From Roseicella frigidaeris (GTDB lineage Bacteria > Pseudomonadota > Alphaproteobacteria > Acetobacterales > Acetobacteraceae), in contig NZ_QLIX01000012.1 in the NCBI RefSeq assembly GCF_003258945.1, positions 62,001-126,000 on the forward strand: a stretch of 64,000 nt of DNA, given 5' to 3'. This document shows positions 32,135-40,468 of this stretch, one piece after another. The stretch's first letter is position 1. Each line of letters starts with the position of its first letter. The translations under genes were made by a program, and so were the position numbers. The notes below the pieces were generated by a model. It had not been told where the DNA came from. It did no database searches and saw only the letters and a list, made by a program, of their open reading frames with translations.

Positions 32135-34935
32135 GCGGCCTCACGCGGCGGCAGGCGGCGCTCGGCCTGATCGGCGCCGCCCTGGCGGGCAACCTCGTCG
32201 CCTGCTCGGAGCCGGAGGAGGAGATCCTGCCCTATGTGCGGGCGCCCGAGGGGCTGATCCCCGGCGTCGCGCAGCGCTACGCCACCGCCCTGCCGCTCAA
32301 CGGCTATGGCCGCGGCGTGCTCTGCACCGCCTTCGAGGGCCGGCCGGTCAAGGTCGAGGGCAATCCGCGGCACCCCGCCAGCCTCGGCGCCACCGACCTC
32401 TTCGCCGAGGCGGAGCTGATGCAGCTCTACGACCCCGACCGCTCGCGCAGCCCGCGCCGGCAGGGGCGCATCGCCAGCTGGGAGGGCTTCCTGGCGGAGA
32501 TCCTGCCGCGGCTCGACACGCTGCGGGCGCGCCAGGGCGAGGGGCTGCGGCTGCTGACCGGGCCGCTCACCTCGCCGACGCTGCTGCGCCTGATCGCCGC
32601 CGCGCGCGAGAGCCTGCCGCGCCTGCAATGGCACGCGCATCTGCCGCTGGACGAGGCGAATGCCCGCCGCGGCGCCGCACTGGCCTTCGGGCAGGGGCTC
32701 GACCTGCTGCCGGCGCTCGACCGGGCCGCGGTCATCCTCTGCCTCGATGCCGATCCGCTCGGCCCCGGCCCGGACCAGATCCGCCTGTCGCGGGACTTCG
32801 CGCAGCGGCGCCAGGCGCGGGCGGGCGGCACGCGCTTCAACCGGCTCTATGCGCTGGAGCCGGCGATGTCGCTGACCGGCGCCAATGCCGACCATCATCT
32901 CGCCGTGCCGCCGGCGGCCTTCCACGCCATCATCCCCTGGCTGGCGGCGGAGCTTGGCGCGCCGCTGCCGCGGCCCGAGCTGCCGGAGGCCGAGGCCCGG
33001 CTGCTGCGCGCCGCGGCGGCGGATCTGCGGGCGAACCAGGGCGCCGCCCTCCTGCTCGCCGGCGAGGCGCTGGCGCCCGAGCTGCACGCCCTGGTGCATT
33101 GGATCAATGCCCGCCTCGCCGCGCCGCTGCGGGCGGTGGCGCCGGTGCGGCCCGGGGCCGCGCCGCTCGCCGATCTCCTCGCCGCGATGCGCGGGGGGGA
33201 GGTGGACACGCTGCTCATCCTCGGCAGCAACCCGGCCTATGACGCGCCGGCCGATCTCGATGTCGCCGCGGCGCTGCGGCGCGTGCCCTGCACCGTGCAT
33301 CACGGCCTGCATGCCGATGAGACGGCCGCCGCCTGCACCTGGCACCTGCCGGCGCCGCATGCGCTGGAGGACTGGGGCGATCTGCGGGCGCGCGACGGCA
33401 CCGCCAGCATCGTGCAGCCGCTCATCCGGCCGCTCTATGGCAGCCGCTCGCCGGCGACGCTGCTCGGCCTGCTGCTCGGCCAGCCGGACCTCTCGGCGCA
33501 TGCCGCGGTGCGGGCGAGCTGGCGCGGCGGCCGGACGGAGGCGGAATTCGAGGGCTGGTGGCGGCAGGCCTTGCAGGATGGCGTGGTGCCGGACAGCGCG
33601 GCGCCGGCAGTCCCTCTCGGCGAGCCGCGCCTGCCGCCCCTGCCCGCATCGCCGCCTCCGGCCGGGCTGACGCTGCTGCTGCGCCCCGATCCGGCCGTCT
33701 GGGACGGCAGCTTCGCCAACAATGCCTGGTTGCAGGAATGCCCGCAGCCGCTGACCCGCCAGGTCTGGGGCAATGCCGCGCGCCTGGCGCCGGCGGATGC
33801 GGCGCGGCATGGCGTGGCGGCGGGGGATGTGGTGCGGCTCGACCTCGATGGCCGCAGCCTCGAGGCGACGGCGATGCCGGATGCCGGCGTCGCGGCCGGC
33901 GTCGTCGCGCTCAGCCTCGGCCAAGGCCGGCAGCGCGCCGGCGCGATCGGCGACGGCGTCGGCGCGGATGCGTATCGGCTGCGGCACTCCGCGGCGCCCT
34001 GGGTGCGGCCGGGGCTGCGCCTGAGCCCGACCGGGCGGCGCGCGCCACCGCTGCTGGCGCAGCAGGAGCAGCGGCTGGAGGGCGAGGCGCGGGCGCTGCT
34101 GCCGCTGGTGCCGCTGGCGGCGGTGCAGCAGGCGGGCCCGGCGGCGCCGGCCGCCGCCGAGAGGCCGAGCTTCCTGCCGCCCCAGGCGCCGGGCCCGACG
34201 GCCTGGGCGATGGCCATCGACACCACGCTCTGCATCGGCTGCAACGCCTGCATCCTGGCCTGCCAGGCGGAGAACAACATCCCGGTCGTCGGCCCGGAGG
34301 AGGTGGCTCGGGGCCGCGACATGCACTGGCTGCGCATCGACACCTATGTGCAGGAGGCGGGCGGCGCCATGCGGCCCGGCTTCCAGCCGGTCCCCTGCAT
34401 GCAGTGCGAGGCGGCGCCCTGCGAGCCGGTCTGCCCCGTCGCCGCCTCGGTGCATGACAGCGAGGGGCTGAACCTGCAGGTCTACAACCGCTGCATCGGC
34501 ACCCGCTTCTGCCAGAGCAATTGCCCCTACAAGGTGCGGCGCTTCAACTACTTCGGCTATGCCGACGGGCAGGAATACGCGAACCAGGGCGCGCCTGTCG
34601 TGGCCGCGCAGCGCAACCCGGAGGTCTCGGTGCGCGCCCGCGGCGTGATGGAGAAATGCACCTACTGCGTGCAGCGCATCAGCGCCGCGCGGCGGGCGGC
34701 GGAGAAGGAGGATCGCGGCCTCGCGCCGGGGGAGGTGGTCACCGCCTGCCAGGCCGCCTGCCCGACCGGCGCCATCCAGTTCGGCAATCTGCGCGAGGCG
34801 GAGTCCGGCCCCGCCCGTCTCCGTCGCGAGCCGCACCATTACGCGCTGCTCGGCGAGCTCGGCACGCGGCCGCGCACCACCTATCTCAAGCGGGTGCGCA
34901 ACCCGAACCCGGCGCTGGAGCCGGATGGCGCATGA
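32122..34935 (+). CDS. actB: Alternative Complex III subunit ActB, molybdopterin-like plus ferredoxin-like iron-sulfur protein
   Basis: A 937-residue periplasmic protein. The N-terminus carries a twin-arginine motif (LTRRQAALGLIG) and a lipobox-like LVAC. Residues to about 660 resemble the molybdopterin oxidoreductase fold, which in ActB is not expected to hold molybdenum. The last 270 residues form a ferredoxin-like part with four cysteine groups: CIGCNACILAC, CMQCEAAPCEPVC, CIGTRFCQSNC, and CTYC with CQAAC, sufficient for four clusters. It is the electron entry domain between quinol oxidation and the cytochromes. The ATG at 32122 lies inside actA; the stop overlaps actC (ATGA). Confidence 0.93.
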   Translation: MPPVSGLTRRQAALGLIGAALAGNLVACSEPEEEILPYVRAPEGLIPGVAQRYATALPLNGYGRGVLCTAFEGRPVKVEGNPRHPASLGATDLFAEAELMQLYDPDRSRSPRRQGRIASWEGFLAEILPRLDTLRARQGEGLRLLTGPLTSPTLLRLIAAARESLPRLQWHAHLPLDEANARRGAALAFGQGLDLLPALDRAAVILCLDADPLGPGPDQIRLSRDFAQRRQARAGGTRFNRLYALEPAMSLTGANADHHLAVPPAAFHAIIPWLAAELGAPLPRPELPEAEARLLRAAAADLRANQGAALLLAGEALAPELHALVHWINARLAAPLRAVAPVRPGAAPLADLLAAMRGGEVDTLLILGSNPAYDAPADLDVAAALRRVPCTVHHGLHADETAAACTWHLPAPHALEDWGDLRARDGTASIVQPLIRPLYGSRSPATLLGLLLGQPDLSAHAAVRASWRGGRTEAEFEGWWRQALQDGVVPDSAAPAVPLGEPRLPPLPASPPPAGLTLLLRPDPAVWDGSFANNAWLQECPQPLTRQVWGNAARLAPADAARHGVAAGDVVRLDLDGRSLEATAMPDAGVAAGVVALSLGQGRQRAGAIGDGVGADAYRLRHSAAPWVRPGLRLSPTGRRAPPLLAQQEQRLEGEARALLPLVPLAAVQQAGPAAPAAAERPSFLPPQAPGPTAWAMAIDTTLCIGCNACILACQAENNIPVVGPEEVARGRDMHWLRIDTYVQEAGGAMRPGFQPVPCMQCEAAPCEPVCPVAASVHDSEGLNLQVYNRCIGTRFCQSNCPYKVRRFNYFGYADGQEYANQGAPVVAAQRNPEVSVRARGVMEKCTYCVQRISAARRAAEKEDRGLAPGEVVTACQAACPTGAIQFGNLREAESGPARLRREPHHYALLGELGTRPRTTYLKRVRNPNPALEPDGA

Positions 34936-36281
34936 GCGCCGCGGCGACCGAGCCCGGCCCGCCCTCGGCCAGCCATGCCGGGGTGATCGGCCTGGTCGCC
35001 GATCCGGTGCTGGGGCGCCCGGCCAGCCGGCGCTGGTGGATCGCCTTCCTCCTCGCCGGCCTCGTCACGCTCGGCTTCCTCGGCTGCATCACCTGGGTGC
35101 TGGTCGCCGGCATCGGCCTCTACGGCAACAACACCACCGTGGTCTGGGGCTTCCCGATCGCCAACTATGTCTGGTGGATCGGCATCGGCAATGCGGGGAC
35201 GCTGATCTCCGCCCTGCTGCTGCTGACGCGCCAGCCCTGGCGCGCCGCCATCAACCGCTTCGCCGAGGCGATGACGCTGTTCGCCGCCAGCATCGCCGGC
35301 CTCTTCCCGATCCTGCATCTCGGCCGGCCCTACCGCGCCTATTGGCTGGCGCCCTACCCGAACAGCATGGAGCTCTGGCCGCAATGGCGGAGCGCCCTGG
35401 TCTGGGATTTCGCGGCCATCGCCAGCTACCTGATCTTCTCCTTCCTCTTCTGGTATCTCGGCCTGATCCCCGACCTCGCCACGCTGCGGGACCGCGCGCG
35501 GTCCCGCGGGGCGCGCCTCGCCTATGGGGTGCTGGCCTTCGGCTGGCGCGGCTCGGCGCGGCATTGGCAGCGGCATGACGCGGTCTATCGGGCGATGGCC
35601 GCGCTCGCCGTGCCGCTCGTCGTCTCGGTGCATAGCGTGGTCGGGCTCGATTTCGCCGCCAGCCTGATGCCGGGCTGGCAGGAATCGATCTTCCCGCCCT
35701 ATTTCGTCGTCGGCGCGCTGTTCTCGGGCTTCGCCATGGTGGTGACGCTGGCGGTGATCCTGCGCTGGGGGCTCGGCCTGCAGGCGCTGATCACCGACCG
35801 GCATTTCGACGCCATGGGCAAGGTCATCCTCGCCGCCGCCTGGGTGATGAGCCTGTCCTACCTGACCGAGTGGTTCATGGCCTGGTATGGCGGCGACCCC
35901 GCCGAACGCGGCGTGCTGCGCTTCCAGTTCACCGGCCCCTATGCCCCGCTCTATGCGGCGATGCTCGCCTGCAACCTGCTGGCGCCGCAGCTCCTCTGGT
36001 GGCGGCGGCTGCGCACCAACCTGCCCGTCCTCCTCGGCGTCGCGGTGCTGGTCAATGTCGGCATGTGGCTGGAGCGCATCCTCATCATCTGGAACACGCT
36101 CTCGCATGGCTACCTGCCCAGCATGCGGCGCCTCTTCCAGCCGACGCTGTGGGACTGGCTGACGCTTGCCACCTCCTTCGGCCTCTTCGCCCTCCTGTTC
36201 CTGTGCTTCGTGCGGCTGCTGCCGGCGGTGGCGATGCATGACGTGAACAAGCAGCGGCACGAGCAGGGAGGGGCGGCATGA
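34932..36281 (+). CDS. actC: Alternative Complex III subunit ActC, NrfD-like quinol-binding membrane protein
   Basis: A 449-residue integral membrane protein of the NrfD/PsrC family with about ten helices. It provides the quinol-binding site and probable proton path of the complex. Conserved features include PASRRWWIAFLLAG before helix 1, NYVWWIGIGNAGTLISALLLL, GRPYRAYWLAPYPN, and VVSVHSVVGLDFAASLMPGWQESIFPPYFV near the middle, all typical of ActC. Start and stop both overlap neighbours by four bases (ATGA), implying tightly coupled translation with actB and actD. Confidence 0.93.
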   Translation: MSAAATEPGPPSASHAGVIGLVADPVLGRPASRRWWIAFLLAGLVTLGFLGCITWVLVAGIGLYGNNTTVVWGFPIANYVWWIGIGNAGTLISALLLLTRQPWRAAINRFAEAMTLFAASIAGLFPILHLGRPYRAYWLAPYPNSMELWPQWRSALVWDFAAIASYLIFSFLFWYLGLIPDLATLRDRARSRGARLAYGVLAFGWRGSARHWQRHDAVYRAMAALAVPLVVSVHSVVGLDFAASLMPGWQESIFPPYFVVGALFSGFAMVVTLAVILRWGLGLQALITDRHFDAMGKVILAAAWVMSLSYLTEWFMAWYGGDPAERGVLRFQFTGPYAPLYAAMLACNLLAPQLLWWRRLRTNLPVLLGVAVLVNVGMWLERILIIWNTLSHGYLPSMRRLFQPTLWDWLTLATSFGLFALLFLCFVRLLPAVAMHDVNKQRHEQGGAA

Positions 36282-36799
36282 GCGCGGCGCCGCTGCTGCT
36301 GGCCGAGTTCCGCGACCCGGCGACGCTGCTCGATGCCGCGCGGCGCGCCCGCGACGCCGGCTGGCGGGACATCGACGCGCATGTCCCCTTCGCCATCGAG
36401 GGTCTGCCCGAGGCGCTCGGCCTGCCACCGACGCGGCTGCGCCTGGGGATGCTGGGGGGCGGCCTCGCCGGCTTCCTCCTCGCCTATGGCCTGCAATGGT
36501 ACAGCGCGGTCCTTGCCTATCCGCTCGATTCCGGCGGCAGGCCGCTGCATAGCTGGCCAGCCTTCCTGGTGCCGGCCTTCGAGGCGATGGTGCTCGGCGC
36601 CGTCCTCGCCGGGGTGGTCGGCTTCCTCCTCGCCACCGGCCTGCCGCGGCTGCACCATCCGGTCTTCGCCGCGCATGGCTTCGAGCGCGCCAGCCAGGAC
36701 CGCTTCTTCCTCGCCATCGCCGATCCGGCGGTGGACGCGGCGCGCCTCGCCGCGCTGCTCGACGGGCTCGGGCCGCTCTCGATCCGCGAGGTTGGATGA
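36278..36799 (+). CDS. actD: Alternative Complex III subunit ActD (DUF3341)
   Basis: A 173-residue membrane protein of the DUF3341 family. The N-terminal cytoplasmic part LAEFRDPATLLDAARRARDAG-like segment is followed by IDAHVPFAIEGLPEALGL. Two transmembrane helices follow (about 57-76 and 100-122) with YPLDSGGRPLHSWPAF between them. It is a structural subunit wrapped around ActC/ActF. ATGA overlaps at both ends. Confidence 0.92.
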   Translation: MSAAPLLLAEFRDPATLLDAARRARDAGWRDIDAHVPFAIEGLPEALGLPPTRLRLGMLGGGLAGFLLAYGLQWYSAVLAYPLDSGGRPLHSWPAFLVPAFEAMVLGAVLAGVVGFLLATGLPRLHHPVFAAHGFERASQDRFFLAIADPAVDAARLAALLDGLGPLSIREVG

Positions 36800-37356
36800 G
36801 GCGCGCGGCGATCCTGCTGCTGCCGCTCGCCCTCCTCGCCTGCCGGCAGGAGATGGCGCAGCAGCGCCGGCTCGCCACCGAGGGGACGTCCACCCTCTGG
36901 CCGGACGGCGCGGCGGCGCGCGCCCCGCCGGAGGGCGTCGTCGCCCAGGGCGCGCTGGCGCGCGGCATCCAGGGCGCGCCGGCGCGCGACATCCAAGGCG
37001 CGCCGGCACGCGACGCCACCATGCCGCCGGCGGTGACGCCGGCCCTGCTGGCACGCGGGCAGGAACGCTACGGCATCTTCTGCGCCCCCTGCCACGGACC
37101 GGCGGGGGATGGCGACGGCATGATTCCCCGCCGCGGCTTCCCGCGCCCGCCGAGCTACCACGAAGCCCGGCTGCGCGCCGCGCCCGCCGCCTATTTCTTC
37201 CAGGTCATCAGCCAGGGCTATGGCGTCATGTACAGCTATGCGGCACGGGTGGCGCCGGCGGATCGCTGGGCGATCATCGCCTATGTCCGCGCCCTGCAGC
37301 TCGCGCATTCGGTGCCGCTGGCGGCGGTGCCGGATGCGCGGGAGCACCTGCCATGA
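36796..37356 (+). CDS. actE: Alternative Complex III subunit ActE, mono-heme cytochrome c lipoprotein
   Basis: A 186-residue periplasmic cytochrome c. The N-terminus RRAAILLLPLALLACRQ has a lipobox (LLAC), so it is probably lipid-anchored. One heme site, CAPCH, lies near residue 97, and the axial methionine is most likely in GVMYSY. It is the electron exit of the complex toward the caa3 oxidase encoded downstream. Residues about 54-71 are an imperfect tandem repeat (GIQGAPAR/DIQGAPAR), reflected in a 24-bp DNA repeat; this linker is absent from the core fold. Overlaps both neighbours by ATGA. Confidence 0.92.
   Translation: MRRAAILLLPLALLACRQEMAQQRRLATEGTSTLWPDGAAARAPPEGVVAQGALARGIQGAPARDIQGAPARDATMPPAVTPALLARGQERYGIFCAPCHGPAGDGDGMIPRRGFPRPPSYHEARLRAAPAAYFFQVISQGYGVMYSYAARVAPADRWAIIAYVRALQLAHSVPLAAVPDAREHLP
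36958..37017 (+). repeat. 24-bp tandem repeat inside actE
   Basis: About 2.4 copies of a 24-base unit (core GCGCGCGRCATCCARGGCGC), in frame, differing at a few positions. It encodes a flexible Ala/Pro/Gly linker between the lipid anchor and the heme domain. It looks like replication slippage; copy number could vary between strains. Confidence 0.6.
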
Positions 37357-38417
37357 GCCCGATCGGGCGGCTCGGCGCCGGGGCCGGGCGGCTCTGTCTG
37401 GCCGGGCTCGCCGCGGCGGCGCTGCTCGTCGCCTGGGGTCTCGCCGCGCCGCGCCTCGCCCTCGCCGGCCTGCTGGCCGGGCTGCTCTTCTGGCTCGGCA
37501 TCGCCCTCGGCGCCTATGCCCTGCTGGCGGTGCACGCGCTGACCGGCGGGCGGTGGCTGGCGCCCTGCGCCCCGGTGCTGGCGCCGGCGGCCGCGACCCT
37601 GCCGGTCTTCGCCCTTCTCGCGCTGCCGCTGCTGCTGGCGCCGGCCGCAATCTGGCCCTGGGTCGCCGACCCGGCGGCCGCGCCGCAGCCGGATGTGGCG
37701 CGCTGGTACCTGAACCTGACCGGCTTCGCCCTGCGCGGCATCCTGGCGCTGGCCGGCTGGAGCCTGTTCGGCCTGCTGCTGGCCGGCCAGGGGCGCGGGC
37801 GGCGGCCGGCGCTCGGCGCGGCGGCGCTGATCTTCCATGGCGTCGCGGTGAGCCTGCTCGGCCTCGACTGGGTGCTCTCCCTCGCCCCGGGCTTCCGCTC
37901 CACCGCCTTCGGCCTGTGGCTCGGCCTGCTGCAACTCCTCTCGGCGCTGGCGCTCTGCGCGGCGCTGCGGGCGGCACCGGCGGGCGATGCGGGCAAGGCC
38001 GGCGACTTGGCCCGGCTGCTGCTGGCCGCGGCGCTCGGCGCCGCCTATCTCGGCTTCGCCCAGTACCTCGTCGCCTGGTACGGCAACCTGCCGGAGAAGG
38101 CGGCGTGGTACCTGCAGCGCGCGGCGCTGCCCTGGCGCCCGATCGAGTATGGCGCGCTCGGCCTCGCCGCCATCCTGCCGGTCCTGGCGCTGCTGCCCGC
38201 GACGGCCCGCCGCAGCCCGCGCTGCCTGGCCTGGGTGGGCGCCGGCGTGCTCCTCGGGGTGCTGCTGCACATCCTCTGGCTGGTCGGGCCGCCCTTCGGG
38301 CCCTGGGCCTCCCTCTCCGGCCTGCTCGGCAGCCTGGCCGTGGGTGGGATCTGGGCCGGCCTCGCCGGCGGCCCCTTCGCCGCCCGGCTGCGCCGGGAGG
38401 TGCCGCATGGCGCCTGA
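37353..38417 (+). CDS. actF: Alternative Complex III subunit ActF, NrfD-like membrane protein
   Basis: A 354-residue, very hydrophobic protein of about ten helices, shorter than ActC but homologous to it. It carries VHALTGGRWLAPCAPVLAPA, WYLNLTGFALRG and the diagnostic FAQYLVAWYGNLPEKAAWYLQR (near residue 232), which is the typical ActF signature. It sits opposite ActC in the membrane and lacks a complete quinol site in known structures. It overlaps actE by four bases and the next gene by 11. Confidence 0.9.
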   Translation: MSPIGRLGAGAGRLCLAGLAAAALLVAWGLAAPRLALAGLLAGLLFWLGIALGAYALLAVHALTGGRWLAPCAPVLAPAAATLPVFALLALPLLLAPAAIWPWVADPAAAPQPDVARWYLNLTGFALRGILALAGWSLFGLLLAGQGRGRRPALGAAALIFHGVAVSLLGLDWVLSLAPGFRSTAFGLWLGLLQLLSALALCAALRAAPAGDAGKAGDLARLLLAAALGAAYLGFAQYLVAWYGNLPEKAAWYLQRAALPWRPIEYGALGLAAILPVLALLPATARRSPRCLAWVGAGVLLGVLLHILWLVGPPFGPWASLSGLLGSLAVGGIWAGLAGGPFAARLRREVPHGA

Positions 38418-38793
38418 GACGCGGCCGACGGCGCGGCGGCAAACGCAGGACATCCGGTCCTGGATCGTGGTCGCGATCGGCCTCGGCACCTTCGGGCTGG
38501 TGGCGGCGGTGCTCGGACTCTCCTGGCTCTTCGCGCGGAGCCTGGACCTCGCCGGGCCCAGCGCCCTGCCGCCGACCGCCTTCCCGCCGCCCGCCTTGCA
38601 GAGCGATCCGGCCGGCGAGCTGCGCGACTACCAGGCGGCGCAGCGGGCCCGGCTCTCGGCCTATGGCTGGGCGGACCGGGCGGCCGGGCAGGTGCGCATC
38701 CCGGTCGCGCGCGCCATGGCCATGATCGCCGCCCGGGGCGCCGCCGCCTACGACCCGCCCGACCCGCCACGCTGGCCGGAGCTGCAACGATGA
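38407..38793 (+). CDS. Small single-helix membrane protein in the ACIII-caa3 operon
   Basis: A 128-residue protein with one transmembrane helix (about residues 20-43) and a periplasmic tail. The tail holds LRDYQAAQRARLSAYGWADRAAGQVRIPVARAM, a pattern I recognise from small proteins that sit between actF and the oxidase genes in many proteobacteria. No function is established; a link or assembly factor between Alternative Complex III and the oxidase is a reasonable guess. It overlaps actF by 11 bases and the Sco gene by four. Confidence 0.8.
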   Translation: MAPETRPTARRQTQDIRSWIVVAIGLGTFGLVAAVLGLSWLFARSLDLAGPSALPPTAFPPPALQSDPAGELRDYQAAQRARLSAYGWADRAAGQVRIPVARAMAMIAARGAAAYDPPDPPRWPELQR

Positions 38794-39533
38794 GGCGGCG
38801 GGGCGTCCTGACGCTCGCCGCGCTCGGACCCGCCGCGGCGGCCGGGGCGGAGGCGCCCGTCGCCGAGCCGCCGCCGGGCGCGGCCCTGCCGCTCGATCTC
38901 CGCCTGCGCGACGCGGCGGGCCATGGCCTGACCCCGGGCGAGGCGCTGGACGGCCTGCCGGCGCTCTTCGCCTTCGCCGACTACGACTGCGCGGCGCTCT
39001 GCGGCACGGCGCTCGGCCTCGCAGCCGCGACCCTGCCGGGCACCGGGCTGCGTCCGGGCCGCGACTACCGGCTGGTGGTGCTCGGCCTCGATCCCGATGA
39101 CGGCCCGGCCAAGGCGGCGGCGATGCGGCGCGCCTGGCTGGGCGAGGGCACGGCGCTGGCCGAGACCGCGCGCTTCCTGGCCGGCCCGGCGACGGCGCTG
39201 GCGCGGGCCGAGGCGGCGCTGGGCTACCGCGCCCTGCGGCAGGGGGATGCGATCCTGCATCCGCTCGCCCTCTTCGCCCTGCGGGCGGATGGCGGGCTGG
39301 CGGCCATGCTGCCGGAACTCGGCACGACGCCGGCGGCGCTGCGATCGGCGTTGCAGGCCGCGGCGCGGCCCAACGGGATGGGCGTGATCGAGCGGGTGGA
39401 GCTGCTCTGCCAGGGCCTTGCCGCCGGCCATGCCGGGGCCGTGCAGGGCGCGCTGGCCTTCGGCGGCGTCTCGACGCTCGCCCTGCTCGGCGGCGGCCTG
39501 CTGCTGTTGCGGCGGCGGGAGCGGCGGGCGTGA
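38790..39533 (+). CDS. Sco1/SenC/PrrC-type copper chaperone
   Basis: A 247-residue thioredoxin-fold protein that delivers copper to the CuA centre of cytochrome oxidase. The metal ligands are visible: C67-x3-C71 in DYDCAALCG and His157 in AILHPLALF. The N-terminal segment (to about residue 20) looks like a signal peptide, and a hydrophobic helix near the C-terminus (GVSTLALLGGGLLLLRRR) would anchor it. Having the anchor at the C-terminus is less common than an N-terminal one but occurs in operons of this type. It lies immediately before ctaC with a GTGA overlap, which fits its role. Confidence 0.87.
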   Translation: MRRRGVLTLAALGPAAAAGAEAPVAEPPPGAALPLDLRLRDAAGHGLTPGEALDGLPALFAFADYDCAALCGTALGLAAATLPGTGLRPGRDYRLVVLGLDPDDGPAKAAAMRRAWLGEGTALAETARFLAGPATALARAEAALGYRALRQGDAILHPLALFALRADGGLAAMLPELGTTPAALRSALQAAARPNGMGVIERVELLCQGLAAGHAGAVQGALAFGGVSTLALLGGGLLLLRRRERRA

Positions 39534-40468
39534 GCCGCCTCACGCTCTGGCCGGTCGCGGCCTCCGAGCAGGCGGTGCGCATCGATGCGCTCTTCGCCGG
39601 GCTGCTGGTCCTGGCCGGCGTGATCCTGGTGCTGGTGGGCGGCCTGATGCTGGTCTTCTGCGCCCGGTATCGCCGCGGCTCGCGGGCCCGGCGCGGCGAG
39701 CTGCCGAAGATCCTGCGCCGCGATGTCGAGATCGGCTGGACGGCGGGGACGCTGTTCCTCGCCCTCTTCCTGTTCTGGTGGGCTAGCAGCCTGGCGCTGC
39801 GGGGCAACGAGGCGCCGCCGGACGCCCTCGAGATCCATGTCGTCGCCAAGCAGTGGATGTGGAAGACCCGGCATCCGGGCGGGGCGCGGGAGATCGATGC
39901 GCTGCACGTGCCGCGTGGCGAGGCGGTGCGGCTGGTGATGACGGCGCAGGATGTCATCCACAGCTTCTACGTGCCGGCCTTCCGCCTGAAACAGGACGTG
40001 CTGCCCGGCCGCTTCACCGAGATGTGGTTCCGGGCGACCCGCACCGGCGCCTACCCGCTGTTCTGCGCCGAATTCTGTGGCACCCAGCATTCGCATATGG
40101 GCGGCACGGTGACGGTCATGGAGCCCGAGGACTATGCGCGCTGGGTCGCCGCCCAGCCGCAGGAGCAGGACCTGCCCGGGGAGGGCGCGGCCCTCTTCAC
40201 GGCGCTCGGCTGCGCCGGCTGCCACGCGCCCTCGGCGGCGGTGCATGCGCCGCGGCTCGAAGGCCTCTATGGCCGCCCGGTGCAACTGGCCGACGGGCAA
40301 CGGGTGCAGGCCGACGCGGCCTATCTGCGGGATTCGATCCTGCAGCCGAAGCGGGCGGTGGTGGCGGGCTACGAGCCGATCATGCCCGCCTTCGAGGGGC
40401 TGGTGGACGAGGCGGACCTGCAGCGGCTCGTCGCCTACATCCAATCCCTCGGGGAGGCACGGCGATGA
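39530..40468 (+). CDS. ctaC: Cytochrome caa3 oxidase subunit II with fused cytochrome c
   Basis: A 312-residue subunit II. Two N-terminal helices are followed by the cupredoxin domain with the CuA site [12 protein letters not shown] near residue 178 and upstream His in [10 protein letters not shown]. The C-terminal 80 residues are a cytochrome c domain with CAGCH near 224 and IMPAFEGL as the probable methionine ligand, making this a caa3-type oxidase that accepts electrons from bound cytochrome. It uses a GTG start overlapping the Sco stop (GTGA); no ATG is better placed. It should form a supercomplex with the ActABCDEF proteins. Confidence 0.94.
   Translation: MSRLTLWPVAASEQAVRIDALFAGLLVLAGVILVLVGGLMLVFCARYRRGSRARRGELPKILRRDVEIGWTAGTLFLALFLFWWASSLALRGNEAPPDALEIHVVAKQWMWKTRHPGGAREIDALHVPRGEAVRLVMTAQDVIHSFYVPAFRLKQDVLPGRFTEMWFRATRTGAYPLFCAEFCGTQHSHMGGTVTVMEPEDYARWVAAQPQEQDLPGEGAALFTALGCAGCHAPSAAVHAPRLEGLYGRPVQLADGQRVQADAAYLRDSILQPKRAVVAGYEPIMPAFEGLVDEADLQRLVAYIQSLGEARR

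Noticed and set aside
32083-34839. A 918-codon minus-strand frame across actB
   Set aside because: Antisense shadow with repetitive Arg/Gln/Ala composition; actB itself has iron-sulfur motifs in the opposite frame.
36517-39957. A 1146-codon minus-strand frame across actD to ctaC
   Set aside because: It crosses several verified genes and reads as Arg/Pro/Ala-rich low complexity.
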